A stretch of 32,756 bases of DNA from positions 1 through 32,756 of the forward strand of contig CABVDJ010000026.1 of the NCBI GenBank assembly GCA_902497025.1. The letters run 5' to 3'. This DNA is from an uncultured Collinsella sp. (GTDB taxonomy: Bacteria > Actinomycetota > Coriobacteriia > Coriobacteriales > Coriobacteriaceae). Below are positions 16,151-23,128 of the stretch, one piece after another. The notes under the pieces were generated by a model. It did not search any database, was not told the origin of the DNA, and saw only the letters and a program-made list of their open reading frames with translations. The position numbers were made by a program, and so were the translations under genes. How positions within the stretch are numbered: position 1 is the first letter of the stretch; the number at the start of each line of letters is the position of its first letter.

Positions 16151-17088
16151 TGGTTTCTCCCGGGGCAGGTCTTTCCGCCGTTGCGATCGTCGGTCCGACG
16201 GCGGTTGGTAAGAGCGATGTTGCCGACCGTTTGGCAGCTCGTCTTTCGTCCGAAGTGCTGTCGTGCGATGCGATGCAAATCTATCGCGGCATGGACATCG
16301 GTACTGCAAAGATGGCGCCCGATGAGTGTACGGCGCCGCTGCGTCTCGTCGACATTGTAGAGCCGGGTGTGGCATATTCTGCTGCGCTTTATCAGGCTGA
16401 CGCTCGTGTGCATGTTGAGCGTTTGCTTGGCGAGGGCCGCCTACCGGTGTTTTGCGGGGGCACAGGCTTGTATCTCAAGGCCGCCCTGGATGAGATGGAT
16501 TTTCCCTCGGGCGAGCTTGAGGACGATCGTCGCGCGGGGTATCAGGAACTTGCCGAGCGCATAGGCGAGGAAGCGCTGCACGCGCTGCTTGCCGAGCGTG
16601 ACCCCGAGTCCGCTGCGGTCATCCACCCCCATAATGTTCGTCGCGTGATTCGCGCGCTCGAAATGCACGATGATGGAGTGTCCTACGCGCAGCAAAAGTC
16701 GCAGTTTAGTGTTCCGCGCGAGCATTATCATGCCCTATGGTTTGGTCTGACGCGTAATCGCGAGGTGCTCTACGAGCGCATTAACCTGCGTGTCGATCTG
16801 ATGTTTGAACAGGGTCTTGTTGATGAGGTTCGCGGTCTTATGGACCAGGGTCTGGGAGATGCCCTGACTTCGATGCAGGCAATTGGCTATAAAGAGATCA
16901 TCGATGCTTTCAATGGCGTGACGAGCATGGATGAGGCTCGCGAACTCATTAAGATGCGTTCGCGTCGCTATGCCAAACGTCAGCTTTCGTGGTTTAAGCG
17001 CGATGACCGTATCGTGTGGTTTGATATGGATGAATTTACGATCGATGAGGTCGTTGAGGATATCCTGCATCGTATTGAGGCTGCCTAA
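16150..17088 (+). CDS. miaA: tRNA dimethylallyltransferase MiaA
   Basis: A 312-residue enzyme that adds the dimethylallyl group to N6 of A37 in tRNAs reading UNN codons, giving the substrate of MiaB. The P-loop GPTAVGKS is at residues 15-22, followed by the DAMQIYRGMDIGTAK segment and VFCGGTGLYLKAAL. The ending RRYAKRQLSWFKRD is also typical. Start and stop each overlap a neighbour by one base (TAATG), so miaB-miaA-hflX are translationally coupled. Length is normal. Confidence 0.96.
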   Translation: MVSPGAGLSAVAIVGPTAVGKSDVADRLAARLSSEVLSCDAMQIYRGMDIGTAKMAPDECTAPLRLVDIVEPGVAYSAALYQADARVHVERLLGEGRLPVFCGGTGLYLKAALDEMDFPSGELEDDRRAGYQELAERIGEEALHALLAERDPESAAVIHPHNVRRVIRALEMHDDGVSYAQQKSQFSVPREHYHALWFGLTRNREVLYERINLRVDLMFEQGLVDEVRGLMDQGLGDALTSMQAIGYKEIIDAFNGVTSMDEARELIKMRSRRYAKRQLSWFKRDDRIVWFDMDEFTIDEVVEDILHRIEAA

Positions 17089-18377
17089 TGGCCCGTTTTC
17101 CCCTTGTTCCCACGGCACCCGAGCCCGAGCGTGCCATATTAGTTGGTGTTGAGTGGCGCGACAATGCGTGGCCGCTCGATCGTTCGCTTGACGAGCTCGA
17201 GCGCCTGGCCCATACGGCTGGCGCCCAGTGCGTGGCGCGTTTGTCACAGCGTCTGGTCAAACCCTATCCTAAATCGTTTATCGGCTCCGGTAAGGTAGAG
17301 GAGCTTTGCGGCCTGGTTCATCGCATGGATGCCGATGTTGTTATCTTTGACGACGACCTGACGCCCTCGCAGCAATCCTATTTGGAGAAAGCCGTGGGCG
17401 AGCCGGTAAAGATTATTGATCGTACGGCACTGATCTTGGATATCTTTGGCCTTCATGCTCAGACGCGTGAGGGACGCTTACAGGTACAGCTGGCACAGCT
17501 TCAATATCTGTTGCCTCGTCTGCGTGGCATGTGGAGCCATCTCGCCAAGGAGCAGACGCGCGGCGGCATCGGCTCACGTTTTGGTCAGGGCGAAAGTCAG
17601 CTCGAGGTCGACCGTCGCCTCATTCGTAATAAGATCGCTGCGCTTCGTCGTGAGCTCAAGCAGGTTGAACAGCGTCGCGATGTTCAATCCAAGAGCCGCA
17701 TTGAGTCACCGGCGTTTCGCGTCGCGTTAGCCGGTTATACCAATGCCGGTAAATCGACGTTGCTCAATCGTCTGACCGGCTCTACGGTACTTTCTCAGGA
17801 CAAGCTGTTTGCTACGCTCGATCCGACGACGCGTTCGTATCGCCTGCCCGGCGGTCGCGGCATGACGATTACTGATACCGTCGGCTTTATTCAAAAGCTG
17901 CCGCATGGTCTGGTCGATGCCTTTAAATCGACGCTGTCCGAGGTGTTGGGTGCCGATCTAATTCTCAAAGTCGTAGATGCGTCTGACGAGGACTATGAGC
18001 GGCAGCTGGAGGCTGTCGACCGCGTGCTTGATGAGATCGGCGCCGGAGAGCGCCTAACGCTGACCGTATTCAATAAAATCGATCTTCTCAATAGCGTTGA
18101 TCGATTAAGTTTCCGTCGTCGCTATCCGGAAGCCGTTCTGTTCTCGGCCCAAACGGGCGAGGGACTCGACGATCTCGTCGATCGCATTGCTCGCGAGGCA
18201 GCTGCCACCGATGTGTTGCTCTCCTCTGATATCCCGTATCGCGAGGGCGCTCTCATCACGCTGGTGCATGAGCAGGGAACCCTTCTGCATGAGGAATATC
18301 TCGAGGACGGCGTTCGCATTGTGGCGAAACTGCCGGCTCGTATTGCACCGCGGCTTGAGCGTTATCGTACCGAGTAG
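17088..18377 (+). CDS. hflX: GTPase HflX
   Basis: A 429-residue ribosome-associated GTPase that splits stalled or stressed 70S ribosomes. The N-terminal HflX domain ends in the glycine-rich RGGIGSRFGQGESQLEVDRR stretch. The G domain has G1 GYTNAGKST near residue 216, the switch segment FATLDPTTR, G3 DTVGF and G4 NKIDLL. The order miaA-hflX is widely conserved. Its 3' end overlaps the convergent acyltransferase gene by 16 bases, with no room for a conventional terminator, so antisense read-through between the two is possible. Confidence 0.95.
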   Translation: MARFPLVPTAPEPERAILVGVEWRDNAWPLDRSLDELERLAHTAGAQCVARLSQRLVKPYPKSFIGSGKVEELCGLVHRMDADVVIFDDDLTPSQQSYLEKAVGEPVKIIDRTALILDIFGLHAQTREGRLQVQLAQLQYLLPRLRGMWSHLAKEQTRGGIGSRFGQGESQLEVDRRLIRNKIAALRRELKQVEQRRDVQSKSRIESPAFRVALAGYTNAGKSTLLNRLTGSTVLSQDKLFATLDPTTRSYRLPGGRGMTITDTVGFIQKLPHGLVDAFKSTLSEVLGADLILKVVDASDEDYERQLEAVDRVLDEIGAGERLTLTVFNKIDLLNSVDRLSFRRRYPEAVLFSAQTGEGLDDLVDRIAREAAATDVLLSSDIPYREGALITLVHEQGTLLHEEYLEDGVRIVAKLPARIAPRLERYRTE

Positions 18378-19066
18378 ATGAGCTCCAAAATGCCCAGAAT
18401 GATGGGCTGATGCAGCAGATAAAAGGGGAGTGCATGGCGTCCAAGGCTGGCGAGCGCCGGGATGGGATTGGCGTAGGTCCATTCTGGCGCTTCGAGGCTT
18501 GATGCTTGTGCTACCTGGGCAGCAAAATAGCCGGTAAGGTACATAAAGACAAACGGAATGAGCGGATAGTAGTCTCCCGAAACAAAACCCGGGCCCGGAA
18601 ATCCTAGCCATGCCAGGTAGGGGAGTGGGTAGACCGCTTTTGGAATGCCCCAGGTTAGGGCAAAAAGAACAAGGCACGCCGCGATGCCCCACGAGCCCGG
18701 TAATTTTTGGAGTAGCGGACGGGTGAGTGCAACCACCGCCGTGCACGCCGCCATGCAATAAATGATGCCAAAGTTCACTGAATCGTCGACCGATACGAGC
18801 GTTGTTGCGATCCAGACGACCAAAGCTGCGGCAGCGTACTTGGCCGCTCGTTTAACATTGTTGCGTGAGAGCGTGCACATCCAACCCGCGATAAACAAAA
18901 ATACCCAGCTGATGCTGGCGCGCCAGATGTCTTGAAAGACAGTCTGGGTAAACCATGGCATATCCCAGTCGTACAGGTACGCGAGATCGTAGCAAGCGTG
19001 AAAACCTGCCATTGAAATCATCGTAAACCCGCGGACGGTATCAAAGATGGTGATGCGTTTTTGCAT
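18362..19066 (-). CDS. Heparan-alpha-glucosaminide N-acetyltransferase-like membrane protein (DUF1624)
   Basis: A 234-residue polytopic membrane protein with about six to seven hydrophobic segments. The start RITIFDTVRGFTMISMAGFH fits the R-x-x-x-D-x-x-R-G-x-x motif of the HGSNAT/DUF1624 and related acyltransferase-3 superfamily, and FYLLHQPIIL near the end is also typical. Such proteins move acyl groups across or onto envelope sugars; the substrate here is unknown. Its ATG overlaps the lexA stop by one base (TAATG on the minus strand), so it should be co-transcribed with lexA and be DNA-damage inducible. The 3' end overlaps hflX. Confidence 0.78.
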   Translation of the reverse strand: MQKRITIFDTVRGFTMISMAGFHACYDLAYLYDWDMPWFTQTVFQDIWRASISWVFLFIAGWMCTLSRNNVKRAAKYAAAALVVWIATTLVSVDDSVNFGIIYCMAACTAVVALTRPLLQKLPGSWGIAACLVLFALTWGIPKAVYPLPYLAWLGFPGPGFVSGDYYPLIPFVFMYLTGYFAAQVAQASSLEAPEWTYANPIPALASLGRHALPFYLLHQPIILGILELIYSVR

Positions 19067-19710
19067 TACGAGAACCGGCGCATCAAGCCGACGACTTTGC
19101 CCAAAATAACGGGATTTGTTGCATAGATAGGCTCCATGGTGTCATTCTCGGGCTGCAGGCGTACGCGTCCCTGCTCCTTGTAGAACGTCTTGACGGTCGC
19201 TGAACCATCAATCATGGCCACGACAATTTCGCCGTTCATGGCACTCTTTTGTTCACGGACGATGATGTAATCGCCATTGAAGATGCCGACATTGATCATT
19301 GAGCTCCCATGCACCTCAAGGATAAAGGAACCCTGATCAGTGGCGATTTCGGTCGGGATAGTAAAAGTGTCTTCGATATTCTGCTCGGCCAGAATGGGAA
19401 TCCCAGCCGCGACGCGACCAACGAGCGGTAGCGAGACCGTTCCGCGAGGTGCGGTGGGCTCGTCAGATTTAGAAATTGAGACAGAGGAACCGTCCTCGTT
19501 AAAGAGTTCCAGGGCGCGCGGTTTGGTGGCATCGCGCTTGAGTAGCCCGCGCGCCTCCAGGGCAGATAGATGGGCGTGCACGGTGCTGGGGGAGGAAAGG
19601 CCCACGGCAGAAGCCATCTCGCGCACGCTGGGCGGATAACCCTTCTCCTGCTGATATTCCTTGATGAAGTCGTAAATTTGCTGCTGACGCTTGGTAATTT
19701 TGCGAGCCAT
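19066..19710 (-). CDS. lexA: SOS repressor LexA
   Basis: A 214-residue LexA. The winged-helix DNA-binding domain covers residues 1-68 (SVREMASAVGLSSPSTVHAHL is the recognition region). The self-cleavage site is A102-G103 in GRVAAGIPI. The catalytic dyad is S137 (HGSSM) and K174 (GSATVKTF). RecA-stimulated cleavage relieves repression. Start ATG at 19710 has AGAGG upstream. A longer frame to 19815 would translate the three LexA boxes at 19734-19803 and is rejected. The boxes upstream imply autorepression, and recA (9539-9552) carries another. The acyltransferase gene follows with a one-base overlap. Confidence 0.97.
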   Translation of the reverse strand: MARKITKRQQQIYDFIKEYQQEKGYPPSVREMASAVGLSSPSTVHAHLSALEARGLLKRDATKPRALELFNEDGSSVSISKSDEPTAPRGTVSLPLVGRVAAGIPILAEQNIEDTFTIPTEIATDQGSFILEVHGSSMINVGIFNGDYIIVREQKSAMNGEIVVAMIDGSATVKTFYKEQGRVRLQPENDTMEPIYATNPVILGKVVGLMRRFS

Positions 19711-19733
19711 CAGGGCATCCTCTCTACCCATGT

Positions 19734-19747
19734 CAAACAAATGTTCG
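19734..19747. promoter_or_regulatory. LexA box 1 (lexA-proximal)
   Basis: CAAACAAATGTTCG differs from CGAAC-N4-GTTCG at one position. It sits 24 bp before the lexA start, where binding would favour autorepression. Confidence 0.6.
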
Positions 19748-19755
19748 AATTTTGC

Positions 19756-19783
19756 TTGACAGGAACAACTGTTCGAAGATAAT
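19756..19783 (+). promoter_or_regulatory. Promoter of the LysM-protein gene
   Basis: TTGACA (19756-19761), a 16-bp spacer and GATAAT (19778-19783) read rightward toward the LysM gene. LexA box 2 fills the spacer, the same arrangement as at recA. I could not place a convincing leftward promoter for lexA. Confidence 0.65.
19762..19775. promoter_or_regulatory. LexA box 2 (promoter spacer)
   Basis: GGAACAACTGTTCG has one mismatch to CGAAC-N4-GTTCG. It lies inside the spacer of the rightward promoter and within the presumed leftward lexA promoter region. Confidence 0.8.
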
Positions 19784-19789
19784 AATAAC

Positions 19790-19803
19790 CGAACATTCGT
19801 TCT
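19790..19803. promoter_or_regulatory. LexA box 3 (near the rightward start site)
   Basis: CGAACATTCGTTCT has one mismatch to CGAAC-N4-GTTCG. It covers the expected transcription start of the LysM gene. Box 3 is 28 bp from box 2, and box 2 is 28 bp from box 1. Confidence 0.75.
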
Positions 19804-19870
19804 CGCGCTAGACATTTTTGTCCGCGCGGCTTGATAAAACTGTTCTCAGCAAAACACGCGAGAGGAGAAC

Positions 19871-20323
19871 ATGATGAACGCAACGAATATGGTCCAGGGA
19901 AACCTCGCCCTTAAGCTCGAGACGCCTGCAGAACCCACTTTTACGGTTGTTCAGGGTGGCCGCTCCGGCTTTCAGCCTTTGACCGTAAAGCCTGCTCGCA
20001 ATCAGCAGGCTGTAGTTGCGCCGGCTCGCGTTGCCCTGAAGGTTCCGACGATTGTCGCCGTTGCCGTTGCGCTTACGCTCTTCTTTGTCCTCGCTATGTC
20101 GGTCTTTAGCGCTCGTCACGCCGTGTATGCTGAGTCCGTTTCCAACGTTACCTACGAGACCATTCGCGTTCAGCCTGGCGATTCTCTTTGGTCTCTTGCC
20201 GAGGAATATCAAATCGAAGGCCTTTCCACGCAAGAGACTTCCGACATGATCCGTAACGTCAATCATCTGGAGCATGGCTCGCTCGCCGCCGGTGCGCATC
20301 TTAAGGTTCCTGCTCGTTCGTAA
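19871..20323 (+). CDS. LysM/TM protein, candidate SOS cell-division inhibitor (YneA/ChiZ/DivS type)
   Basis: A 150-residue protein: cytoplasmic N-terminus, one membrane helix (about 58-80: VPTIVAVAVALTLFFVLAMS) and an outer LysM domain (about 95-147: IRVQPGDSLWSLAEEY ... HLKVPARS). Proteins of this plan lie divergently next to lexA in Bacillus (YneA) and mycobacteria (ChiZ, Rv2719c), with DivS the SOS inhibitor in Corynebacterium; they delay division after DNA damage. Here the promoter contains a LexA box, and nrdR follows as in mycobacteria. AGAGGAG precedes ATGs at 19871 and 19874. Function is inferred from architecture, location and SOS control rather than strong sequence identity. Confidence 0.78.
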   Translation: MMNATNMVQGNLALKLETPAEPTFTVVQGGRSGFQPLTVKPARNQQAVVAPARVALKVPTIVAVAVALTLFFVLAMSVFSARHAVYAESVSNVTYETIRVQPGDSLWSLAEEYQIEGLSTQETSDMIRNVNHLEHGSLAAGAHLKVPARS

Positions 20324-20374
20324 TCATTATCGCGCTGCGCATGGTACCCTTGTTATCGTTTAAGAGGAGGTACT

Positions 20375-20818
20375 ATGCGCTGTCCCAAATGCGGCAAGGC
20401 ACATACCCGCGTCGTTGATTCCCGTATGCAGGAGTCAAATAACACCATTAAGCGCCGTCGCGAATGTTGCTCGTGTAACTATCGCTTTACAACGTTTGAG
20501 CGATGCGAAGACCCAATCGAGGTCATTAAGTCAGACGGAACCAAGCAGCGGTTCGATCGCAATAAGCTGCTCGTTGGCTTGATGCGCGCCACCATCAAGC
20601 GCGATATCGACACTAAGAAGCTCAATGAGATTATCGACGACATCGAGGTCGAGCTGCGTTCTCGCACGCTGACGGCCGTCACGTCCCATGAGTTGGGTGA
20701 CATGGTGCTCAAGCGCTTGGCCAAGATCGACAAGGTGGCGTACATCCGCTTTGCCTCGGTCTACCGCGATTTCAAAGACGTCGATGAGTTTCTGCAAGAG
20801 CTCGACAAGCTAAGGTGA
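20375..20818 (+). CDS. nrdR: Transcriptional repressor NrdR
   Basis: A 147-residue regulator of ribonucleotide reductase genes. The zinc ribbon uses C3, C6, C31 and C34 (MRCPKCGKAHTRVVDSR ... CCSCNYRFTTFER), followed by an ATP-cone domain (about 48-138) that senses ATP/dATP. Length is typical. AAGAGGAGG precedes the ATG. I see no NrdR box in this window, so its targets lie elsewhere. Co-location with lexA and dut suits control of dNTP supply during repair. It sits 51 bases after the LysM gene and may share its SOS-driven transcript. Confidence 0.96.
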   Translation: MRCPKCGKAHTRVVDSRMQESNNTIKRRRECCSCNYRFTTFERCEDPIEVIKSDGTKQRFDRNKLLVGLMRATIKRDIDTKKLNEIIDDIEVELRSRTLTAVTSHELGDMVLKRLAKIDKVAYIRFASVYRDFKDVDEFLQELDKLR

Positions 20819-20822
20819 TTCC

Positions 20823-21266
20823 ATGTCCAACATTACCGTCAACATAAAGCGTCTCGACCCCACCGTCGAGCTTCCCAAATACGCCCATCCCACCGATGCC
20901 GGCTTGGATCTGCGCTCCAACGAGGACTGCGTCCTGAAGCCCTTCGAACGCCGTCTGGTCTCTACTGGGCTGGCCATCGCCCTGCCCGATGGCTACGCCG
21001 GCTTCGTCCAGCCCCGCAGCGGTCTCGCCATCAAGCAGGGCCTGTCTATAGTCAACACGCCGGGCCTCATCGACGCCCACTACCGAGGAGAACTCAAAGT
21101 CATTCTCATTAACCTAGACCCCACGAACAACATCCAAATCAACAAAGGCGACCGCATAGCCCAACTCGTCATCCAAGAAGTCCCCACGGTTAACCTCATA
21201 GAGGTAGACGAACTGGATAAAACCGACCGAGGGGTCGGCGGTTTCGGTTCTAGCGGCGTATTGTAA
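20823..21266 (+). CDS. dut: Deoxyuridine 5'-triphosphate nucleotidohydrolase (dUTPase)
   Basis: A 147-residue trimeric dUTPase that hydrolyses dUTP to dUMP, keeping uracil out of DNA and feeding dTMP synthesis. All five motifs are visible: I DAGLDLRS, II PRSGLA, III GLIDAHYRGELKV, IV RIAQLVI and V RGVGGFGSSG at the C-terminus. It starts 4 bases after nrdR stops, with AGGTGATT as ribosome-binding region, so it is coupled to nrdR. The last third uses visibly different codons (more A-rich, for example ATA and AAC) from the first. A long hairpin begins 5 bases after the stop. Confidence 0.95.
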   Translation: MSNITVNIKRLDPTVELPKYAHPTDAGLDLRSNEDCVLKPFERRLVSTGLAIALPDGYAGFVQPRSGLAIKQGLSIVNTPGLIDAHYRGELKVILINLDPTNNIQINKGDRIAQLVIQEVPTVNLIEVDELDKTDRGVGGFGSSGVL

Positions 21267-21271
21267 TGTCC

Positions 21272-21375
21272 GCTCACCCGTGGGAGGCCCCTATATATCA
21301 TTCCATGCTCAAACATTCTCGCTGCGCTGCGAAACTGCGCGTGGAACGATATATAGGGCCCTCCCACGGGTGAGC
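21272..21375 (-). repeat. Palindromic cassette copy A
   Basis: Arms 21272-21305 and 21342-21375 are complementary at 32 of 34 positions. The 36-nt middle, read on the minus strand, carries CGCGCAGTTTCGCAGCG and GAGAATGTTTGAGCA. Copy A is in the opposite orientation to copies B and C. It starts 5 bases after dut and may also end dut transcription. See the finding on the cassettes. Confidence 0.85.
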
Positions 21376-21437
21376 TACGTTTGCATGCTTGCAACTACCG
21401 TGTATCTTCGCTGGTAACCGTTAGCATTAATCAATTG

Positions 21438-21484
21438 GTAAGCCGGTGCGACAAGGGGATTTCTCCTTTGTTGCACCGGCTTAC
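21438..21484 (+). terminator. 21-bp hairpin between cassettes, terminator-like
   Basis: 21438-21458 pairs with 21464-21484 around ATTTC: 18 Watson-Crick pairs and 3 G-U pairs if the plus strand is transcribed. In minus-strand RNA those three become A-C mismatches. Only a loose T-rich stretch follows. It is unrelated in sequence to the flanking cassettes. Confidence 0.6.
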
Positions 21485-21520
21485 TAGTTGGATTTCAATT
21501 TGTTTTCAAGCAAGAAGCCT

Positions 21521-21623
21521 CCCGTCCGGGGCTCACCCATATCGTTCCACGCGCAGTTTCGCAGCGAGCGTAGCGAAGCGAGAATGTTTGAGCATGGAAT
21601 GATATGGGTGAGTCCCGGACGGG
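21521..21623 (+). repeat. Palindromic cassette copy B
   Basis: Arms 21521-21549 and 21595-21623 pair over 29 bp, 27 Watson-Crick plus 2 G-U in plus-strand RNA. The middle contains CGCGCAGTTTCGCAGCG, a 9-bp segment missing from copy A, and GAGAATGTTTGAGCA. The outer arm sequence differs from copy A while self-complementarity is kept. Confidence 0.85.
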
Positions 21624-21640
21624 CGGGATTAGTGCGCCCT

Positions 21641-21690
21641 GCGAAGCGAGAATGTTTGAGCATGGAATGATATATGGGCGGCTCCCGCCG
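21641..21690 (+). repeat. Half cassette copy C
   Basis: GCGAAGCGAGAATGTTTGAG continuing to CATGGAATGATAT repeats the right half of copy B, then leaves it. The left half is missing, so no long palindrome forms; only a short GGCGG/CCGCC hairpin is present. It ends about 20 bases from the stop of the minus-strand glycosyltransferase gene. Confidence 0.75.
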
Positions 21691-21709
21691 AGCAGCGGCC
21701 GTTAAGACG

Positions 21710-23011
21710 CTAGCGGATATGCGCTGGCTTATCGCCCCAGTAGAAGCGGCAGAATGCGCGTTTTCTTTTCTGGGGTTTGTCTACGAGCTCCATGGCTGCG
21801 ATGGCGATGTCCTCGGCTGCGCGGGGGCGGCGCAGTACTTCGCCATTGATGAGCAGTGCCTTGAGCGACTCCGGATGATCGTGGAGATGGCGCAACGTCA
21901 CGATTAGTTCTCGTGCGGTGGTGACATGCATGCTGGCGCCCATGCCGGTGAGCATCGTTGTGTTGGCCTTTTCCTGGCCGTATGATTTGCCCAGCAGGAT
22001 CATCGGCAGATGAGCGCACAGGCACTCGGTGACGGTGAGCCCGCCCGATTTGAGGATTGCCAGGTCGCAGCCGTGCATAAGGGCTGCCATGTCGTCCACG
22101 TAGTCCAGAACCGTGACGTTTTCGAGCTTCATGGCGTCGAAGAGCGTCTTGAGGCGGGTGGCGTATTCCTCATCCTTGCCCGGCAAAAAGACAAAGTGCA
22201 TGTCCTCGAAGCTGCGCAGGAAGGGGAGGGTGCGGTCCATCTCCGCGCGAAAGCGAACGTACGGTTGAGGTAAACTGGCGCCGGCCATTACCAGCACAAT
22301 GGTCTTGTCGACGGGGAGGTTGAACTTCTGAAGTTCTTCCTTGCGACTGTAATCCGTGTCAAACCCGGCCCGAATGGGGATGCCTGTAATGCGAATCTTT
22401 GCTTCGGGGACCTTACGGGGGCGGAGCGTTTCGGCCATAAATTCGTTGGCAACACAGAATAAATCGGTGTCCTTGTGGGGCCACCAGCCCTCGACTTCGT
22501 AGTCGGTCGGTACGCAGATAACCGGATAATCGATACCCGTAATTACGCGGGCGCCCACGGCAACATTGGCTGCTGTGATGTGCGTTGCGACCACGGCTAT
22601 AGGCCTGCGGCGACGAATATATTCGTTGAAGGCGGGGAACATAATACGCGACCATGCCGTGCCGCCACCCCAGAGAAGATGTCCCGTAAGCGTATATCGC
22701 CAAGTCAGGTCGTAAATGGGGCGCGTGGCTCCCGTAAAAGAAGCCGCGGTCTTATTGCCGTCGAATTTAATACGTCCAAAATCAAGGATATCGAGCACTT
22801 CAATTTCAATATCCTCAGGGATTCCCTTGGTGCCGCGGATAAGGTCCAATGCTTGTGCAATCGCGTTGGCGGCGGCTTTGTGGCCCGATCCAACCGATGC
22901 GTGCACAATGGTTACTAGGGGTTTTTGTGCAGGTGAAACGGTCATTTGCTCCGGTTGGGGAGTGGCTTGCATGGGCAGGGGAGCGCTATTGCTCGTCTGC
23001 GTTTGATCCAT
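21710..23011 (-). CDS. MGDG synthase-type glycosyltransferase (family GT28)
   Basis: A 433-residue enzyme of the monogalactosyldiacylglycerol synthase/UgtP family, which transfers a sugar from a UDP-sugar to diacylglycerol at the inner membrane face. The N-terminal VTIVHASVGSGHKAAANAIA motif (about 33-52) is typical of MGDG synthases. The C-terminal half has VLVMAGAS, the VLDYVDDMAALM segment and the donor site ILKSGGLTVTECLCAHLPMIL. A proline/glutamine-rich head of about 30 residues precedes the domain. ATG at 23011 is chosen for AGGGGAG 7 bases upstream; the open frame to 23140 lacks such support and crosses the gap to trxB. Likely product is a membrane glycolipid or its anchor; the sugar is unknown. 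Confidence 0.87.
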   Translation of the reverse strand: MDQTQTSNSAPLPMQATPQPEQMTVSPAQKPLVTIVHASVGSGHKAAANAIAQALDLIRGTKGIPEDIEIEVLDILDFGRIKFDGNKTAASFTGATRPIYDLTWRYTLTGHLLWGGGTAWSRIMFPAFNEYIRRRRPIAVVATHITAANVAVGARVITGIDYPVICVPTDYEVEGWWPHKDTDLFCVANEFMAETLRPRKVPEAKIRITGIPIRAGFDTDYSRKEELQKFNLPVDKTIVLVMAGASLPQPYVRFRAEMDRTLPFLRSFEDMHFVFLPGKDEEYATRLKTLFDAMKLENVTVLDYVDDMAALMHGCDLAILKSGGLTVTECLCAHLPMILLGKSYGQEKANTTMLTGMGASMHVTTARELIVTLRHLHDHPESLKALLINGEVLRRPRAAEDIAIAAMELVDKPQKRKRAFCRFYWGDKPAHIR

Positions 23012-23128
23012 CGATAACTCCCCTTCAGATTTGTTACGCGATTTATCATTGTAGTGCATGAGTGTCATGTTCACGTAAATTTGGGTATGAGCGCAAAGAA
23101 CGCCAATCTTTCGACAGGAGGTCTCTTC

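Noticed and set aside
19711..19815. Longer N-terminus for LexA
   Set aside because: It would translate the LexA boxes. The ATG at 19710 has a ribosome-binding site and gives the normal LexA N-terminus.
21488..21670. Small open frames across the palindromic cassettes
   Set aside because: They read through both hairpin arms, carry the repeat translated twice and have no start signals; the region is non-coding.
21272..21690. CRISPR array
   Set aside because: Only two and a half copies, in opposite orientations, each self-complementary, without regular spacers or cas genes.
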